Below are positions 11,401 to 23,906 of a stretch of DNA of 64,000 nt, piece by piece. This DNA is from Patiria miniata (lineage: Eukaryota; Echinodermata; Asteroidea; Valvatida; Asterinidae), in the NCBI RefSeq assembly GCF_015706575.1, contig NW_024037072.1:4655001-4719000 (forward strand), given 5' to 3'. The notes beneath the pieces were generated by a model that was not told the DNA's origin, made no database searches, and worked only from the letters and a program-made list of their open reading frames with translations. Numbering within the stretch: position 1 is the stretch's first letter; every line of letters starts with the position of its first letter. A program made the translations under genes and the position numbers.

Positions 11401-13611
11401 GTCCCTGCTCGTGAAAGAAACTGGTTTTAAGTCGGATCGCTAGTAGTGACGGTACTCAAGATATTATTCACAAGATATTGTAATTGGAACTAATGGCGAA
11501 ACGAGTTGTAGCACAACTGTACTTTTTTGCATTGTATCATCATATACTGAAGTTCATCTCGTCAGCCTATATACACAAACATGATCTTTGGGCCAGCATA
11601 AACTCCTAATAGTAATAGGACCTACCAGACGTTTTACCTATTTAGGTTTTGTATTTAGTGCTCAAAATTTCATCAAATTTTGGGCAATTAACGAGCGTTC
11701 GAGTGTACGTACGCCCTTAGATGTGGCATGGTAGTTCGCTTTGATTGGCAAGGAACACCAAAACAGTCTCATATACTAGTCAGTCGGCACTGTCTGGTTT
11801 TCAACTGAGGAACGTAGAAAGGGTATGAGAGCATTGATTCGTGCTTGATACAAGGGCATTTTTTATTTCTCAGGGGGGGGGGGAGGGGGCGGTCTACCTG
11901 CCTCCTTCGGTCCAAAACGTATTGCACATATAGATAATACACACGGAAGCATTACTACAAATTACTTAAAGTTCGACACCTTTTGACAACATTTTTCCGC
12001 CAAACATGATGCGCTTGTCTCTATCTTCCTCCCTCCTCACCAGGGTTTCGTCTTCACCCTCACGTCTGGGGAGATTTATCAAAAGATGTGTACATCTACT
12101 CGTCATTGTACTGCCCCGCTTCCAACGTGTATTTCCGCGTATCGGATGGCAATCAGCAGACGCCCGACTACCTGAGCTGCGTGTCAGAGAGCTACAAAAT
12201 GTACCGCAAGAAGAACACGATTGGAAAATAATACAGTGTTTGGTTCCACTTTGGGTGATGAGACATACAATTGATTTATCAACGATTATTGTCTGTACGA
12301 ACTGCACAGTGCATGAAAATGATTCATCGGCTTATTTAATAGGTAGACGAACTGCAGTTTCTCTGCAGATCAAGTTGATATTAATTTCCAAAGCACTTTT
12401 GCAAACATCCACCTCGATTGCAGAACACTTTTTGGCGCCGAGCAATAACTATTTCAGCGCCAGTGGCAGTTTTTTCGTTTGCTTAACCTGATTAACTCTG
12501 AAATCTCCTAAGACCAACTGAACTGCTGGTTTCACTTGATTGCTGTTCCTGGAATAAGAACTGCGCTTAAAGGGAATGTACAACATTTGCTTTTGCTGCA
12601 ATTTTCAGAAATAAATGAATTTGGAGGATTAGCTTGTTATAGCAAATATCGTTAAACTGACTTGTTTCACGTTTTGGGCTTGTTTTTGCTGGAAAACCAA
12701 GAAGACCAATCATTTTCTTGTAGTCTGGTTCCCCGATCCCACTTGAGATGAAACAGAGAAACGTAAAGACTTTGGGGGACTGATTGTAAGGTCAAAGAAT
12801 TACTCTAGCAGGTTTGTACCCTTTCACAGGTGTGTAATCTATTGCAAAGAAAATGCGGAATAACTAAATATGAAAAAATAGGAGCAGTTTTTGAAAAAGC
12901 CAGCGTTTTCCAACGTTGGTCGGCCGACCAGCGTTGGAAAAATACCTTTTTTTTCTTGAAAATGTCAGCACACCAGGAGCCACGATTGTACAGGATGCTT
13001 TAGACTGTCAATCCCTAACAATTCAGTAAGGTATTTCGTGATTGGTCATTTCCTTTTTTGAGGTTTGCAAATGTATCTTCCCTTTAATTCTCAAGTTGAA
13101 AAACATTACAGCCGGACTTGACAAAGAACTCTTCCGAGTCGTAATGTTTGGTTAGAAATTATGTTTACCTATTGGTATCAAGTTCATCCTGTGAGTGAGT
13201 GCGCGATGGCAAATAGGCCTACCCCATGATAAAGATGTCTTTCCGAGTCTGTGACCTCAGTCCGAGTCCCGTCAAGACCGATAATAGATTGAAAAATTAA
13301 ACTTCTTCTTTCTCAGTCTGTGATTTCTTCAAGCTTCCAAAACTTGGTGTCTGTGTTTTTAGGAGCATTTGTTTTCTTACACCAGAATGAATGGGATAAA
13401 ATGGATTTAATCTGAAGGCTTTACCAGGTCTCATGTACAGGGGTGTGAAATCTCAGCTTTAACTTCCTGATTTCTGCTTTTTTGTGTTTGATTTCAGGTT
13501 TTTTTTCTTCAAGTTCAGCTTTTTACACTTTTTTTTAGCTGTTTTTATCAGTGGTCACTCACACCCCTGCATGTACGAACGAGTTTGTTATAACGAGACT
13601 CGACTGTAGTC

Positions 13612-13680
13612 GAGTCCATCACCAGTCTGGTCAAAACTCAGTCACAGGTCATCACAAGTCCGGTCACAATCAACAGAGGA
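13612..13680. repeat. CACAAGTC-type degenerate repeat in PAW copy 2
   Basis: Short reiterations (CATCACCAGTCTGGTCA, CATCACAAGTCCGGTCA) resemble the array in intron 3 of copy 1. A third patch is at 25018-25105. Confidence 0.45.
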
Positions 13681-13779
13681 TTAACAATTTATGCGCGTAG
13701 CAAGATCAATTTGATTGGGGGTTGAAGTTTTAAAAAAAGGGGAAAAAAAGGGCACATTGATCATCCCTGCTGAAATCCC

Positions 13780-14090
13780 TACATCCCTGCCCTTTTGATC
13801 CACCGGTCACCCGGCATCCGTAAAAAGTCACACAAATCCCTTGGTGATTTGTTTTCGTTTTGCTGAAAGAACACTGAACTTCTGATCCGTGGACAGAACC
13901 TTAAAACGGTGGTTGTGTTTAAAATTATGTAACTTGAAAAGTACATGAGTGATTCCAATGATTCTTGTACTGAAGGAAAGCTTATGAATTGGGCTTTCAT
14001 ATGCTAGATTTTGAAAATGCTACATGCAGAACTTCCCTAAAACAATGGTCCCAACATTTGGGTTTCGGGTGTTTTTTTTTACTCACCCTG
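13780..14090 (-). mobile_element. TA-flanked transposon end, family CAGGGTGAGTAAAAA
   Basis: Read on the minus strand it starts at 14090 with CAGGGTGAGTAAAAAA next to TA (14091-14092). It is collinear for about 240 bases with the copy at 28842-29085, sharing GGGACCAT, GAAGTTCTGCATGTAGC and CCCAATTCATAAGC. The far end is not found. A third end of the same family faces left at about 47876. It is probably a Tc1/mariner-type non-autonomous element. Confidence 0.6.
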
Positions 14091-15305
14091 TATAAGGTGG
14101 CGCTCTTCATGGCAGCACAGTTGCCGACGTTTGTGGGGGATGTTACCAAAAAAAGGGGAAGCGTGAAAAAAGAGGCACTCGCCAGAAAATGGGGGGGGGG
14201 GGGTAATACCATCGTACCTACCCCCACCCGCGTGTGCTACGCCTAGCCTCTACAATTACAAATGACTGCTATTGTTTTAGTTGATTGACGTACCTCGTGA
14301 CATTCCTTTAGGCTGGGAATTTGTGATTGGCTTTTAATGATTGAGTCGACTACAATACTGATCTCATGTTCAAAAATGTCGGGTACCGAATTTTTTCAAA
14401 GTTAAACGCCTAGCAGAATATTCTGCGATTAATGATTTGTCTTCTTAACGCAAGTCTACCTGGCCCGGGACCGTGGCGACCAAACTGGGCCGTATTGCCT
14501 GGCGGTTCGACTTCAGGGGAACGGGGCGGGTTGTAGGGGACGTGACCATCGCAGCTACGGCGAAGACCTTCCACGAGTCAGCTACAGTTGTCTGGAAAGT
14601 CGCTCCAGATGCACCTCAGACGGTCCGCCACTTACTTGTCACTGACAGTTGTCAGGGAAGGTAAAAACAAGCGCAGGCCGCACCGTGATTTTTTTTTCTG
14701 CAGCCAAGCTTAACGCCCATGAGTAAAGCGTACCACCGTGTCTGATTGAACGAATATATCGCGTGATTTATGGCTACTTTTGCATCCCATGAGATATTGA
14801 AATCGAAAGCAATATGGCACCAAAGCTGCGGCTCTTTTGATTTTCAGGCATTTATTTATCCTCCCATAGAGCCCTAGCTTTCAATGCGAATTTGAAAGTT
14901 GTCTTTAGTATTTGCGAGGGATTTTTGGCTGAAAGGAATCGGGGTTTACTACCTTATGAACGGTTTTATTACTTTTTTTCGATTCTCCAAAACATGTGCT
15001 TCTATTTGTTGTAGGCTAGCCCAAAGCGAAGTCATCTTCTTTTTCCTTTTGGAGTCATGGCTCGAGATGGTATTACATTTTAAAAAGAGATTCAAAGTAA
15101 AGTCCATAAATTTCTCAAAGTTTCTCGAATTATTTTATTTTGAAGTTCAGATGTCACTCGCATCCTCAGTGGATCGACCGTTCAGCAGCTTGTGAAAAAA
15201 AGTGACCATCGTGTCCCCCACCTCTCCATCATTTTGTTTTATTATTTATAAAACCAATGAATGGAATGTTTGCGGTAACACCACGTCAATTGAGCCATGT
15301 CGTGC

Positions 15306-15394
15306 GACGTGTCAAACAGTGTGCTCTGTTCGTCATCAGGAGACGTCATCACTGAGCCTCCTGATGACGAACATAGCACACTGTTCGAAACGTC
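15306..15394. repeat. Inverted pair of Penelope-like tail motifs, hammerhead-like core
   Basis: Two 37-base arms (15306-15342 and 15358-15394) are inverted copies with few mismatches, around a 15-base loop. The right arm reads CTGATGA, then a short hairpin, then CGAAACGTCGAGTTAAAAC. This resembles the conserved core CUGAUGA...GAAAC of hammerhead ribozymes and the tail sequence of Penelope-like retroelements in marine animals. The hairpin joint has one base more than a textbook hammerhead, so activity is uncertain. A related single copy lies at 60138-60174. It is in the intron region just before the last exon of PAW copy 2. Confidence 0.4.
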
Positions 15395-15815
15395 GAGTTA
15401 AAACAACTGGCTTCTCAGAACCACACAACTCAAATGAGATATTATTCACGTGGTATCATCGCAATGCCTTCCATTCCTTGTTCATGTGCACAATGCATAC
15501 CTTTAAGTACCCTTCTTCTTCTTATGGTGCTTCCGTTTCCGTCAGTTCTTTTCGTCTGGTATACAGAGATAAATCCCGAGGTACGGTGCCGGCGAGGTGA
15601 TGGGACACGGCGACACCGTGAATGTCAGCGCCGAACTGACCGGGGGAAACGGTACGACTGCCAACCATGCACACGACCAGCTGTTCCGTATGGGCCTCGG
15701 GGACCACAGCAAGTATCTGCTGGACATTAAAATCCGGTTGAAATCTCATGTGAGATGGCAACACAAAAGTTCCACACGCCAATCAACGGCAACTGAGAAA
15801 CTAATCAGAATTTGA

Positions 15816-17539
15816 TATCCAACCAAAGAAATTTCAAATCCAGCCTTGGGAACTTTGGCACTGAGACCCAAGGAATGTGTAGCATATATTTCAGGTGTGT
15901 GCATTAGTTTGATTATATTAAGCATGCTAGGAATTTCTAGAACTAGTATGAGTATCGCCCGTTGTCCAACGGAACCCCTGACCCCGCGCGCCAATCGGAG
16001 TCGACTTTTGAAGCTGTGACGTCATTTCAATCAGAAATGTGGACTAAACTGTTGATTGGTCGATTTGGCTGCAAAATTTTAGTAATACAATATAACGGGT
16101 TACGGAAGACCCTGTATAGAAGGCGCCCGCTAAATGGTCAGAATCTCGAGGTCAAGACGCGGTGTTATTTTGCATAATTGCTTCGATTCATCTTGTCGGC
16201 AGCGCCCTCTATCGCCGCGGTGGCTTAACCGCGTTTGTCAGCGATTAGTACCGGCTGCATGCCTTGGCCTGGAAAACATCCAAAGCCATTCTCAGGGGCG
16301 GATCCAGGATTTTTGCAGGGGGGTCAGGCCCGTCAGATTTTACCATATACAGAAAATAACCCCTGCAGAATGTCATCTTTTTAATTATTACTATAATTGT
16401 TATAACTTGATGTCAGCGCAGGGGGAGGGGGTCCGCCCCGGAGTCTTGAACCAAGACTACGTATATATCCACTAATATTTATGAATTTGTGGTGTTTCTG
16501 TCAGCTTTCCACACAAAAAATTACTTTACAAAAAATGTGCGCACCAATTGTGTACATTTAAGACCCAAGACTAGTGGTGAGCAAAAGTCGGTCGATGCAC
16601 TTCCGTGTTCCAGATGTACTTGAATGCGTCACTCTCGCTACATCAGGAAAATATAAGGAGTAGTTTTAATCACCAAAGTATTATGCAAATGAATCTTCAT
16701 AATTATCGACGAAGCAATTTGGCTCTGAATTGAGGTCATGTTAATCAAGCGATACGTAACCCCGGCACGTCTCTGGCCCACAATCATCGTTTGCTTACGT
16801 AATTAATGAATCAATTCCCGCAAAAACCACTTGACGGAAATGACTTGAACGAAGGTAGGCCCTACTTATTTTTATTTCGTGAGTTATAACAAAATTAACT
16901 GACAGATGTCGTCGTGACAGCATGTCCACAAATAAAAACGGTGCCCCTGTATACAGTGCGTTTGTTATGGTAAAAGACACATAATAATGTTTATATTGCC
17001 ATTGTCTGGCAAGCAGTGCGTGTATAATTTGAAGGGGAAAAACACCTGTTTTAGCTGTACTTTGCAGTTTCCCAATATGTGCTTGTGCATTGAGATACCC
17101 AATTATGAAAATGGCAACAGGGGCCTGAGCCAAGGAAATTTGTGCCCCCCCCCCCCCCATCCCCTTCCGATTGACAAGACTCTAAAAAAAATAATGTCTG
17201 GTCGAAACTCCATAGCAGACTAATTGGTAATAATGACCCAATTCAGCGTTAATTGGCGACATTTTTTTTCCTTGAGTGGCGTGGCCCATAGTGATCGAAT
17301 GCACTAGTCCCAAGAATAGCATGCAATTAGTGGCGAAATGATTGTGTGCTTGTACGTTTAGTAGGACACTTTACCACAACGCATTTCTTCCTAGCGTTTT
17401 ATGCATGGTTTTATGCATGCAATGCGTTTGCGTTAGCCGTTTGCTTGCTAACGAAGGAACTGGAGGTAACAAGAATAATTTGTGTCACAGAGATGTCTTT
17501 ATATCTGTCTGCTGCATGTAGACTTTTGATTTCTATTTA
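15816..17539. other. Gene-free interval
   Basis: No coding exon is recognised. A G-run repeat fragment begins GGGGCGGATCCAGGA at about 16295 and ends near 16440. A poly-C tract is at 17147-17158. Confidence 0.4.
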
Positions 17540-17891
17540 CGGAGTGTGCCAAAAAGGTGTAACATTCAGAAAGCAAAATCTTGATCCAGAGTTACAATCA
17601 ATAAAGTCATAGGGTAGGCCTAGGCATTTCACTTGGGCCGCTTCACTTGTGATGTCACCTACTTCAACGCCTGTTTAATGCCTTTTCAATGCTTAACCCA
17701 GATTCAGCATGTCCAGGCCAGTGAGAGTGGCACAAGTACAATTTACACCCTTTCACTTAATTGATTGGATTTCTGGATCAAGGGACCCCCAAAAATGGAA
17801 TGGGGTAACAAGAGTGGATTGAGACAATAATCAGGCTTATTTAATATATGATTTCATTGGAAAAAATATATAAACTCTTTTGCACACTCTG
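17540..17891. mobile_element. TA-flanked MITE, family CAGAGTGTGCMAAAA, copy 1
   Basis: The left end CGGAGTGTGCCAAAAAGG and the right end (inverse CAGAGTGTGCAAAAGAG) are flanked by TA (17538-17539, 17892-17893). It shares internal sequence (TTTCTGGATC, AGGGACCC, GGAATGGGGTAACAAG) with the copy at 23681-23906. It is non-coding and is inferred to be a Tc1/mariner-type derivative. Confidence 0.7.
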
Positions 17892-18617
17892 TATATTCAA
17901 TTATAGAACGAAGATCATTAAAGTTTTAGTAAAAATGTCTTGTGTCAACCAAAACGTTCGTCCATATGCCACAAACTCCATTTGGATTTAGCATGGCACT
18001 TCGCATACATTGAAGACATTAATGTAATGCATAAAATATGTTTTGTCCCGATGACGAGCAAACTCATGATTGTCACGATCTTTTTGGTGTTACAAAAGAC
18101 CCTCCTGACCGCTCCATCGGGTCACTTTGCCCCCGTCACGTCTCCCACTCCCCCGGGTCCTAAGATGGTGTGAATCTGCCCCGCACGTGCCACTTCCACT
18201 AATCTCTCCCTCCAACTAAAATGAACTTTTGAAATTTTTAGCAGCTTGCAAGTGGGAAAACAAATAGCCGTTTCCGTCTCACCTTCGTACGGATTAGTTA
18301 TTTATCAAACAGATCCGCCGTGACTTTGTCATTTTTGTGCAGATTTTCAAAAAAAAAACACCAGGTGAACGGCTTTTATTTTCACCTTGTATCGCGGTTT
18401 TCTCTTGTTCTATTGATTGTTAATGTATGAGTCAGACGGTAAATAAAACATAACAACTTGCTCTAAATGTCTTCCTTTTCTTAAATCAAAGGAGTCGCCG
18501 AGGCCGTTATTCCCATTACTTTATAGTACTGTATCAAATTCAGTGAATACGTACTTTCATTTCATTCCACAACATCGCTTCTACGACTTTGCTTTTTCCA
18601 AGTTCCAACAGAACGCA

Positions 18618-20930
18618 AGTAGTGTGTAGGGTCTTCATAAGACAAGACAAAAGTATTTTATGCATAATGCACAAACACCAATAGACTCATTTGCATATCA
18701 ACGAAACTAATTACCATATCAATGGATTATGTTAGCATAATAAAAGAGCGCATTGGCGTATGTAAGTTTTTTCGGACAAAGGATGGGTCTGAAAATGTTA
18801 TTGGACAAAGGGGGGACCCACCCCCTAGATGGAATATCGGACAGAGGAAGACTTGAACTGGAATATCGGACAGAGGAAGGCTTGAACTGGAATATCGGAC
18901 AAAAGGGAGACGCTGGATGGAATATATGGTACAAAGACGCAGGTGTCAAACGTTTGAAAATGACTGAGTTTCATTTGAATTCAGTCAAGCAGTGTGCTTA
19001 CAGTGAAAAAAACAAACAATGGAGTACACACCAACAGAGCGCCAATTAAGTCAACTTGCTGGAAATCGCGTGACAAAAAAAAGTTTTTACTCTGGGAAAA
19101 ATGGAGTAGTAGCACAGTGGGGGCAGTATAGGTAGTGCCTCGCCCCTTTTTTGTACACGTTCTATGGGGAAATGTGGGGGCAGTTTGATGAGCATTGAGA
19201 ATCCATTGTAATGGTATTCAAAGAAAACCTAATTAACAGATGCATTGTGTAGGGATCATTATATGAATTTGTTTGTCATTTTGGATGAATGGCATAGGTT
19301 GGACGGCGATCGGAACAATATAGGCTCATTATACTTAATTAGCAAAGCAACAGTAATTAGGCAAGCCGTAAAAGATGGTACTATAATTCATTGATGGGAT
19401 TAGGATGACATTAACGGTACCCAGTTCGCTAATTTTTGCATGGTAACTAGGACCAAAGTTTTTAAATGCACATGTAGTTGGAACCTCCGTAATTTATTGG
19501 AGCCGCTCTGCCGCTTACAATGCATGCAATGGGTCAGTGAATGGGAGGTTCATGTTTATCTGCGACCATCGCTTGCAATGAATGCCTCGGATCAATTCGT
19601 TTATCCCGCAAACAGCGCATGTCAAGCTAAAAGGGGGGATAATCGTCACAGTTATAATCGCTTCAATTACCTGCATTAGTAAAATCCATGGTGTCCCACT
19701 AGCCGTGAATGGATTCAGACGTTACTAGCGTTAATGTCTATATAGGACTTGCTTGACCATTTGTGCACGTTCTGTGAGCAATGCGGGGGAGGAAGTGTTG
19801 AAGTATAAAGAATAAATATTGAGAGAATGGAAATGAGGTCTATTTACACTGTATTTCAGGGATTATTTAAAAATGTATTATCATTATATCATACATACAC
19901 ATGTGCTTGGTTGTCTACAGAGAGTAAACTCATTTGAAGTAGGGATGAATGACCCTTATGGCCACACACTTGTAATACGTTCTAAAACGATGTATGCCCA
20001 CATCTCACTCGTTCATACCGAGAACATTATTATGGACTGTAACATCTTTTGAATTATTTCCACTTCTGTGAACTGCTTAGTAACTTGGAAATTCGTGGTG
20101 TGTACCAAAATAGCTCTCCATGTAAAACCTTTGTCCTAGTGACCATGTAAAAAGCGAACCGGGTACCGTTAATGTCATCCTAATCCCATCAGTGAATTAT
20201 AGTATCATCTTTTATGGCTTGTCTAATTACTGTTGCTTTGATAATTAAGTATAATGAGCCTATATTGTTCCGATCGCCGTCGTACCTATGCCATTCATCC
20301 AAAATGACAAACAAATTCATATATGATCCCTACACAATGCATCCGCTAATCAGGTTTTCTATTGAATACCCTTTACAATGGATTCTCATTGCTCATCAAA
20401 CCGCCCCACATTTCCCCATAGAACGTGTACATTGCCCCCAGAGTAAAAAAACAACATTTTTTTTCCAAGCGATTTCCAGCGAGTTGACTTAATTGGCGCT
20501 CTGTTGGTGTGGCCTCCATTTTTATTTTTCTCATTCACTGTTAGCACACTGCTTGAATGAATACAAAATAATGATACTCTTATAGTCATTTTCAAACGTT
20601 TGATACCCGTCTTTGTACTATATACTTCAACCAGCGTCTCCCTTTTGTGCGGTATTCCAGTTCAAGCCTTCCTCTGTCCGATATTCCAGTTCAAGTCTTC
20701 CTCTGTCCGATATTCCATCTAGGGGGTGGGTCCCCCCTTTGTCCAATAAAATTTTCAGACCCCTCCTTTGTCTGAAAAAAACGTACATACGCCAATGCGC
20801 TCTTTTAATATGCTAACATAATCCATTGATAGGGTGATTAGTTTCGTTGATATGCAAATGAGTCTATTGTTTTGTGCATTATGCAAAACTTTCTTTTGTC
20901 TTGTCTTATGAAGACCCTACAGACCCTGCT
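18618..20930. mobile_element. Polinton-like non-autonomous element 2 (2.3 kb), flanked by AACGCA
   Basis: It starts AGTAGTGTGTAGGG and is bounded by the 6-bp duplication AACGCA (18612-18617 and 20931-20936). The terminal inverted repeats are about 800 bp (18618 to about 19435 and about 20156 to 20930), with a centre of roughly 720 bp. The outer 450 or so bases are homologous to the terminal repeats of element 1; the inner parts differ. The two arms are visibly more diverged than those of element 1, so it is older. No coding gene is seen. It is a fossil derivative of the same family. Confidence 0.7.
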
Positions 20931-20936
20931 AACGCA

Positions 20937-21717
20937 AATCTCCACCGTGTCACGGGGCGCATTATACCGAAGATATAGTGCGAATATCAGAATGCTGTAT
21001 GGAACGAAATGGAAGTAGATTTCCATTTGAATGACACAAAATGTTTAAGTAACCAGAAAAAAATGTATGGCTTTTTATTTACTTCAGTTTTCTTTCATTA
21101 CACGTAATCAATGACAAGGAAGTCATGGGTAGGCCTAATATAATAAGGATAGTGTTTGGGTAAGTAAGCAGGTTGTCAACCGTTGAGGGTTTAAAAGTGG
21201 AAAATATCAGTGCCTAACTATATTATCTTATCGTGTTTAGGAATATTGCATTTTCAATTGGTCTAGATCAGTCTCGGGAAAGATTGTTAATACCAATGTG
21301 TATACGTCACCGGATAGGCCATTATTTTTTGTTAGGGATATCTTCAGAGGGTGTTCACTGTATATAGTTGTTCATGCCTATCCTATACGAGTGATACACA
21401 AAACCATTGCCATGTACCGCTGGCTTGGTGCATAAGGTCCAGACTTGTCTGACACTTCATTTTGCCTCACAGCAGCCAACAGTTGTGAAATGTCTTTGAG
21501 CAGTTTCCTAATTGAACTGTCAGATCATATTATCGGTAATGTTTTGGACATAGATGCACCAAGCAGAAGAGTCGCCACTCGGGCGGGATAGTGTTGATGC
21601 ATTTTGGCTTCTTCAGTTCCAATCGGTTTTACGGATCGACCCCAAATCGACCAATTGCCTGTTAATCCCATTTGAGAATTTTCATCATGTCCCATTTTAT
21701 GAGTCTTCATTTTCCCC
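20937..21717. other. Gene-free interval
   Basis: AT-rich, with no convincing exon, repeat array or RNA gene seen. Confidence 0.4.
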
Positions 21718-22124
21718 GGGGCAGCCCGCGTAATTGTTTTTCCTAGGAGGGTTAGGGGCAATGTCATGAATAATTCAGTTTTTCCTTTGAATCATTGCAA
21801 GACTTAGGTTGTCGTTCTATTTTCCCCTTAATTTAAAATTATCTCAGTGATAAATTTGGAGAAGAAAAATAGCTGATGAAAATGAGCAGCGACGACGTGG
21901 ATTCGAACCAGGAATCTTTGTATCCATAGCTCAACTCGCTATCCACTAGGCTACTGTGTGGTAGCTCGACGACAACCGTTCTTTAAAATGCTTTAATGTA
22001 TTGTAACTAGTTGAGTAACTAACAACAATGCTGTTGATGTCATTGTCCGTTCTCATGGATAAACATGAATTATTCATGACATTGCCCCTAACCCTCCTAG
22101 GAATAAAAATCACGCGGGCAGCCC
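21718..22124. mobile_element. Inverted-repeat element with a tRNA-like core
   Basis: About 60-bp terminal inverted repeats begin GGGCAGCCCGCG (left) and GGGCTGCCCGCG (right, inverse). Both arms share CCTAGGAGGGTTAGGGGCA and ATGTCATGAATAATT. On the minus strand the interior (about 21957-21888) has an A box (TAGCCTAGTGGATAGCG) and B box (GGTTCGAATCC). No clear target duplication is visible. It is either a MITE that took in a SINE head or a foldback element. Confidence 0.65.
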
Positions 22125-23680
22125 TGCATGAATAAGCCATTGCGAGTGACCTATACCCTTTGGGATTTAAATTTGAAAAACATCTGGTACACTGACTCGC
22201 TCAGAATGTTCGGCACATTTTAACTTGGAATTATCCAGACCAAAGACGTCACTGAGTTGCTAATCACATGATTCGGGAGAAGCTCTTGCATAGTTACGTA
22301 AGAGACGCTTATCACCAATGCATTGTTCACAATGGGTGAGCCCATGATGGCACAAAGACACCAGACCATTCTGGAGCTGTGGGTTGCTAGCATAAGGCTT
22401 GCCACGAATCACGTGATATAGTAACAGTCTCTTTGGTCGGGAGAATGCAAAGTTAAAATGTGCAAAGCATTGGATTAAGTCAGCGTTCCAGATTTTATTC
22501 AAATTTAACTCGCAAACGGCTTATTGGTGATGACAACACTGCTGCTTAGATAGCTGTGTTTCATATGTCGAAAAAAAACCCAAATGTCAACTCCGGGATT
22601 TTAATATTTGACCCTGTATGATGTTTCAAATAACCATCTTTTCGAAAAGCCAGCGAAACGTACGTCATTATATCGAAATACGGAACGTCTATAACAAGAC
22701 ACAATGCAGAAAACGAAAGTAGTACATCTAAACAGAATGTTTATTTTAATTCGCTCACAACAAATCAAATTAGAAATTATGAGTGTAACGATGAAAGACG
22801 TGGATTACACAGGACATTAAAATATATATTTTTTACAACGTCTGTCATGTTACTATACACACACCAAGGTCAACCTCGATATTGTAATTCCACGAGTTCG
22901 AACGAGGCTGTCACTCGAGTCTGGCACCGGTTTTGTTTTCATTCTGATACCCAATACGTATTCATCTTGCAGCTATAGGGAACCCGACATGGTATATTTT
23001 TGAAACACGTTTTTTTTTTTTGCAGGTTTAAGCAAGTTGAAATATATTGTCTCCTGACTCGCCTGGCTTGCGAATGTTAATTACTTGTCGTAACAACCTT
23101 GATCTTCCTACTCTATGTGCATCATTATATAATTTCATAATAGCAATAATCACAAAAGTCAATGACACAAATGATTAATATGCATAAATAATATTGAATA
23201 CATCAAAGGCATACAGGTGGGATACAATCACAACTTTCATGCTCCATCATTTTTTTCTTAACTAACTTAGCATAATTTCCAAAATCAAAAACCCATCAAT
23301 CTTACAGTCCGCGTAAACTAAATGAAATATACATATGTGTGTTTAACTTATTTTCCACAATAACTGCTCATAATTTAGACAGAAAATGAAAGAATGTCTA
23401 TACTTCAACCCAAATCTATTCAAACTTCGGTGACAAGATGAAAATCACCTTTGACGCCTAAAGCTGATGTCCACGTCCATCTGAAAAAAAAGAGGGGGAA
23501 AAAGAAATATATCCTGTGATTCATTGCTAGTCAATCAATGAGCTTGTTTCTTGTTGGTGATAATCGATTTCTAGCCTCCACGTTTTGTTTTTTGAGCACA
23601 ATGAAATGTTCATCTAGACAGCTCCCATTTGAGAGTACTTCTTAGCTATTGTCTGTGTGAATTTCTTGAATCTACAACTA
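22125..23680. other. Gene-free interval
   Basis: No exon or RNA gene is recognised. Short frames around 22220-22500 lack splice support. Confidence 0.35.
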
Positions 23681-23906
23681 TAGAGTGTGCAAAAAAATGC
23701 AAAATACAGAAAACAAATAAAATTCACTGTTTAATTACTTCAATGAAATTATTGTATTTCTGGATCTAGGGACCCAAAATTGGAATGGGGTAACAAGGAG
23801 TGGATGGAGAAATAGCCAGGCTTTAATGTAATACATTTCATTGAAGAGAATAGTAAACATTTTAAATATTTGATTTCTGAATGATGCACTCTTTTAGCAC
23901 ACTCTG
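23681..23906. mobile_element. TA-flanked MITE, family CAGAGTGTGCMAAAA, copy 2
   Basis: It is bounded by TA (23679-23680, 23907-23908) with inverted ends TAGAGTGTGCAAAA and, inverse, CAGAGTGTGCTAAAAG. It shares its centre with the copy at 17540-17891 but is shorter by about 125 bases. Confidence 0.7.

Larger units (their letters stand above)
11745..15815 (+). pseudogene. PAW-domain gene copy 2, frame-shifted or mis-sequenced
   Basis: Its exons match copy 1. First, one ends at 11822 with SALSGFQLRNVE against SAMNGFELRNIVE in copy 1. Next is 12044-12223 (acceptor CCTCACCAG), with YCPASNVYFRVSDGN. Next is 14455-14660 (donor GGAAG|GTAAAA), with VYLARDRGDQ then IAWRFDFRGTG. Last is 15581-15815, with LLDIKIRLK. 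The second exon is one G short in GGGG near 12072. The third has one G too many in GGG near 14485. The donor after 12223 is GA, not GT, and the frame meets a stop nine bases on. The last intron is phase 2 on both sides. Both shifts are in G runs, so base-calling error is possible. The missing donor argues for real decay. A GC-rich coding bias persists, so any loss is recent. It is a tandem duplicate of copy 1. Confidence 0.65.

Noticed and set aside
12006-12491. 161-residue plus-strand frame over the second PAW copy exon
   Set aside because: It is an out-of-frame reading across the exon and the intron that follows.
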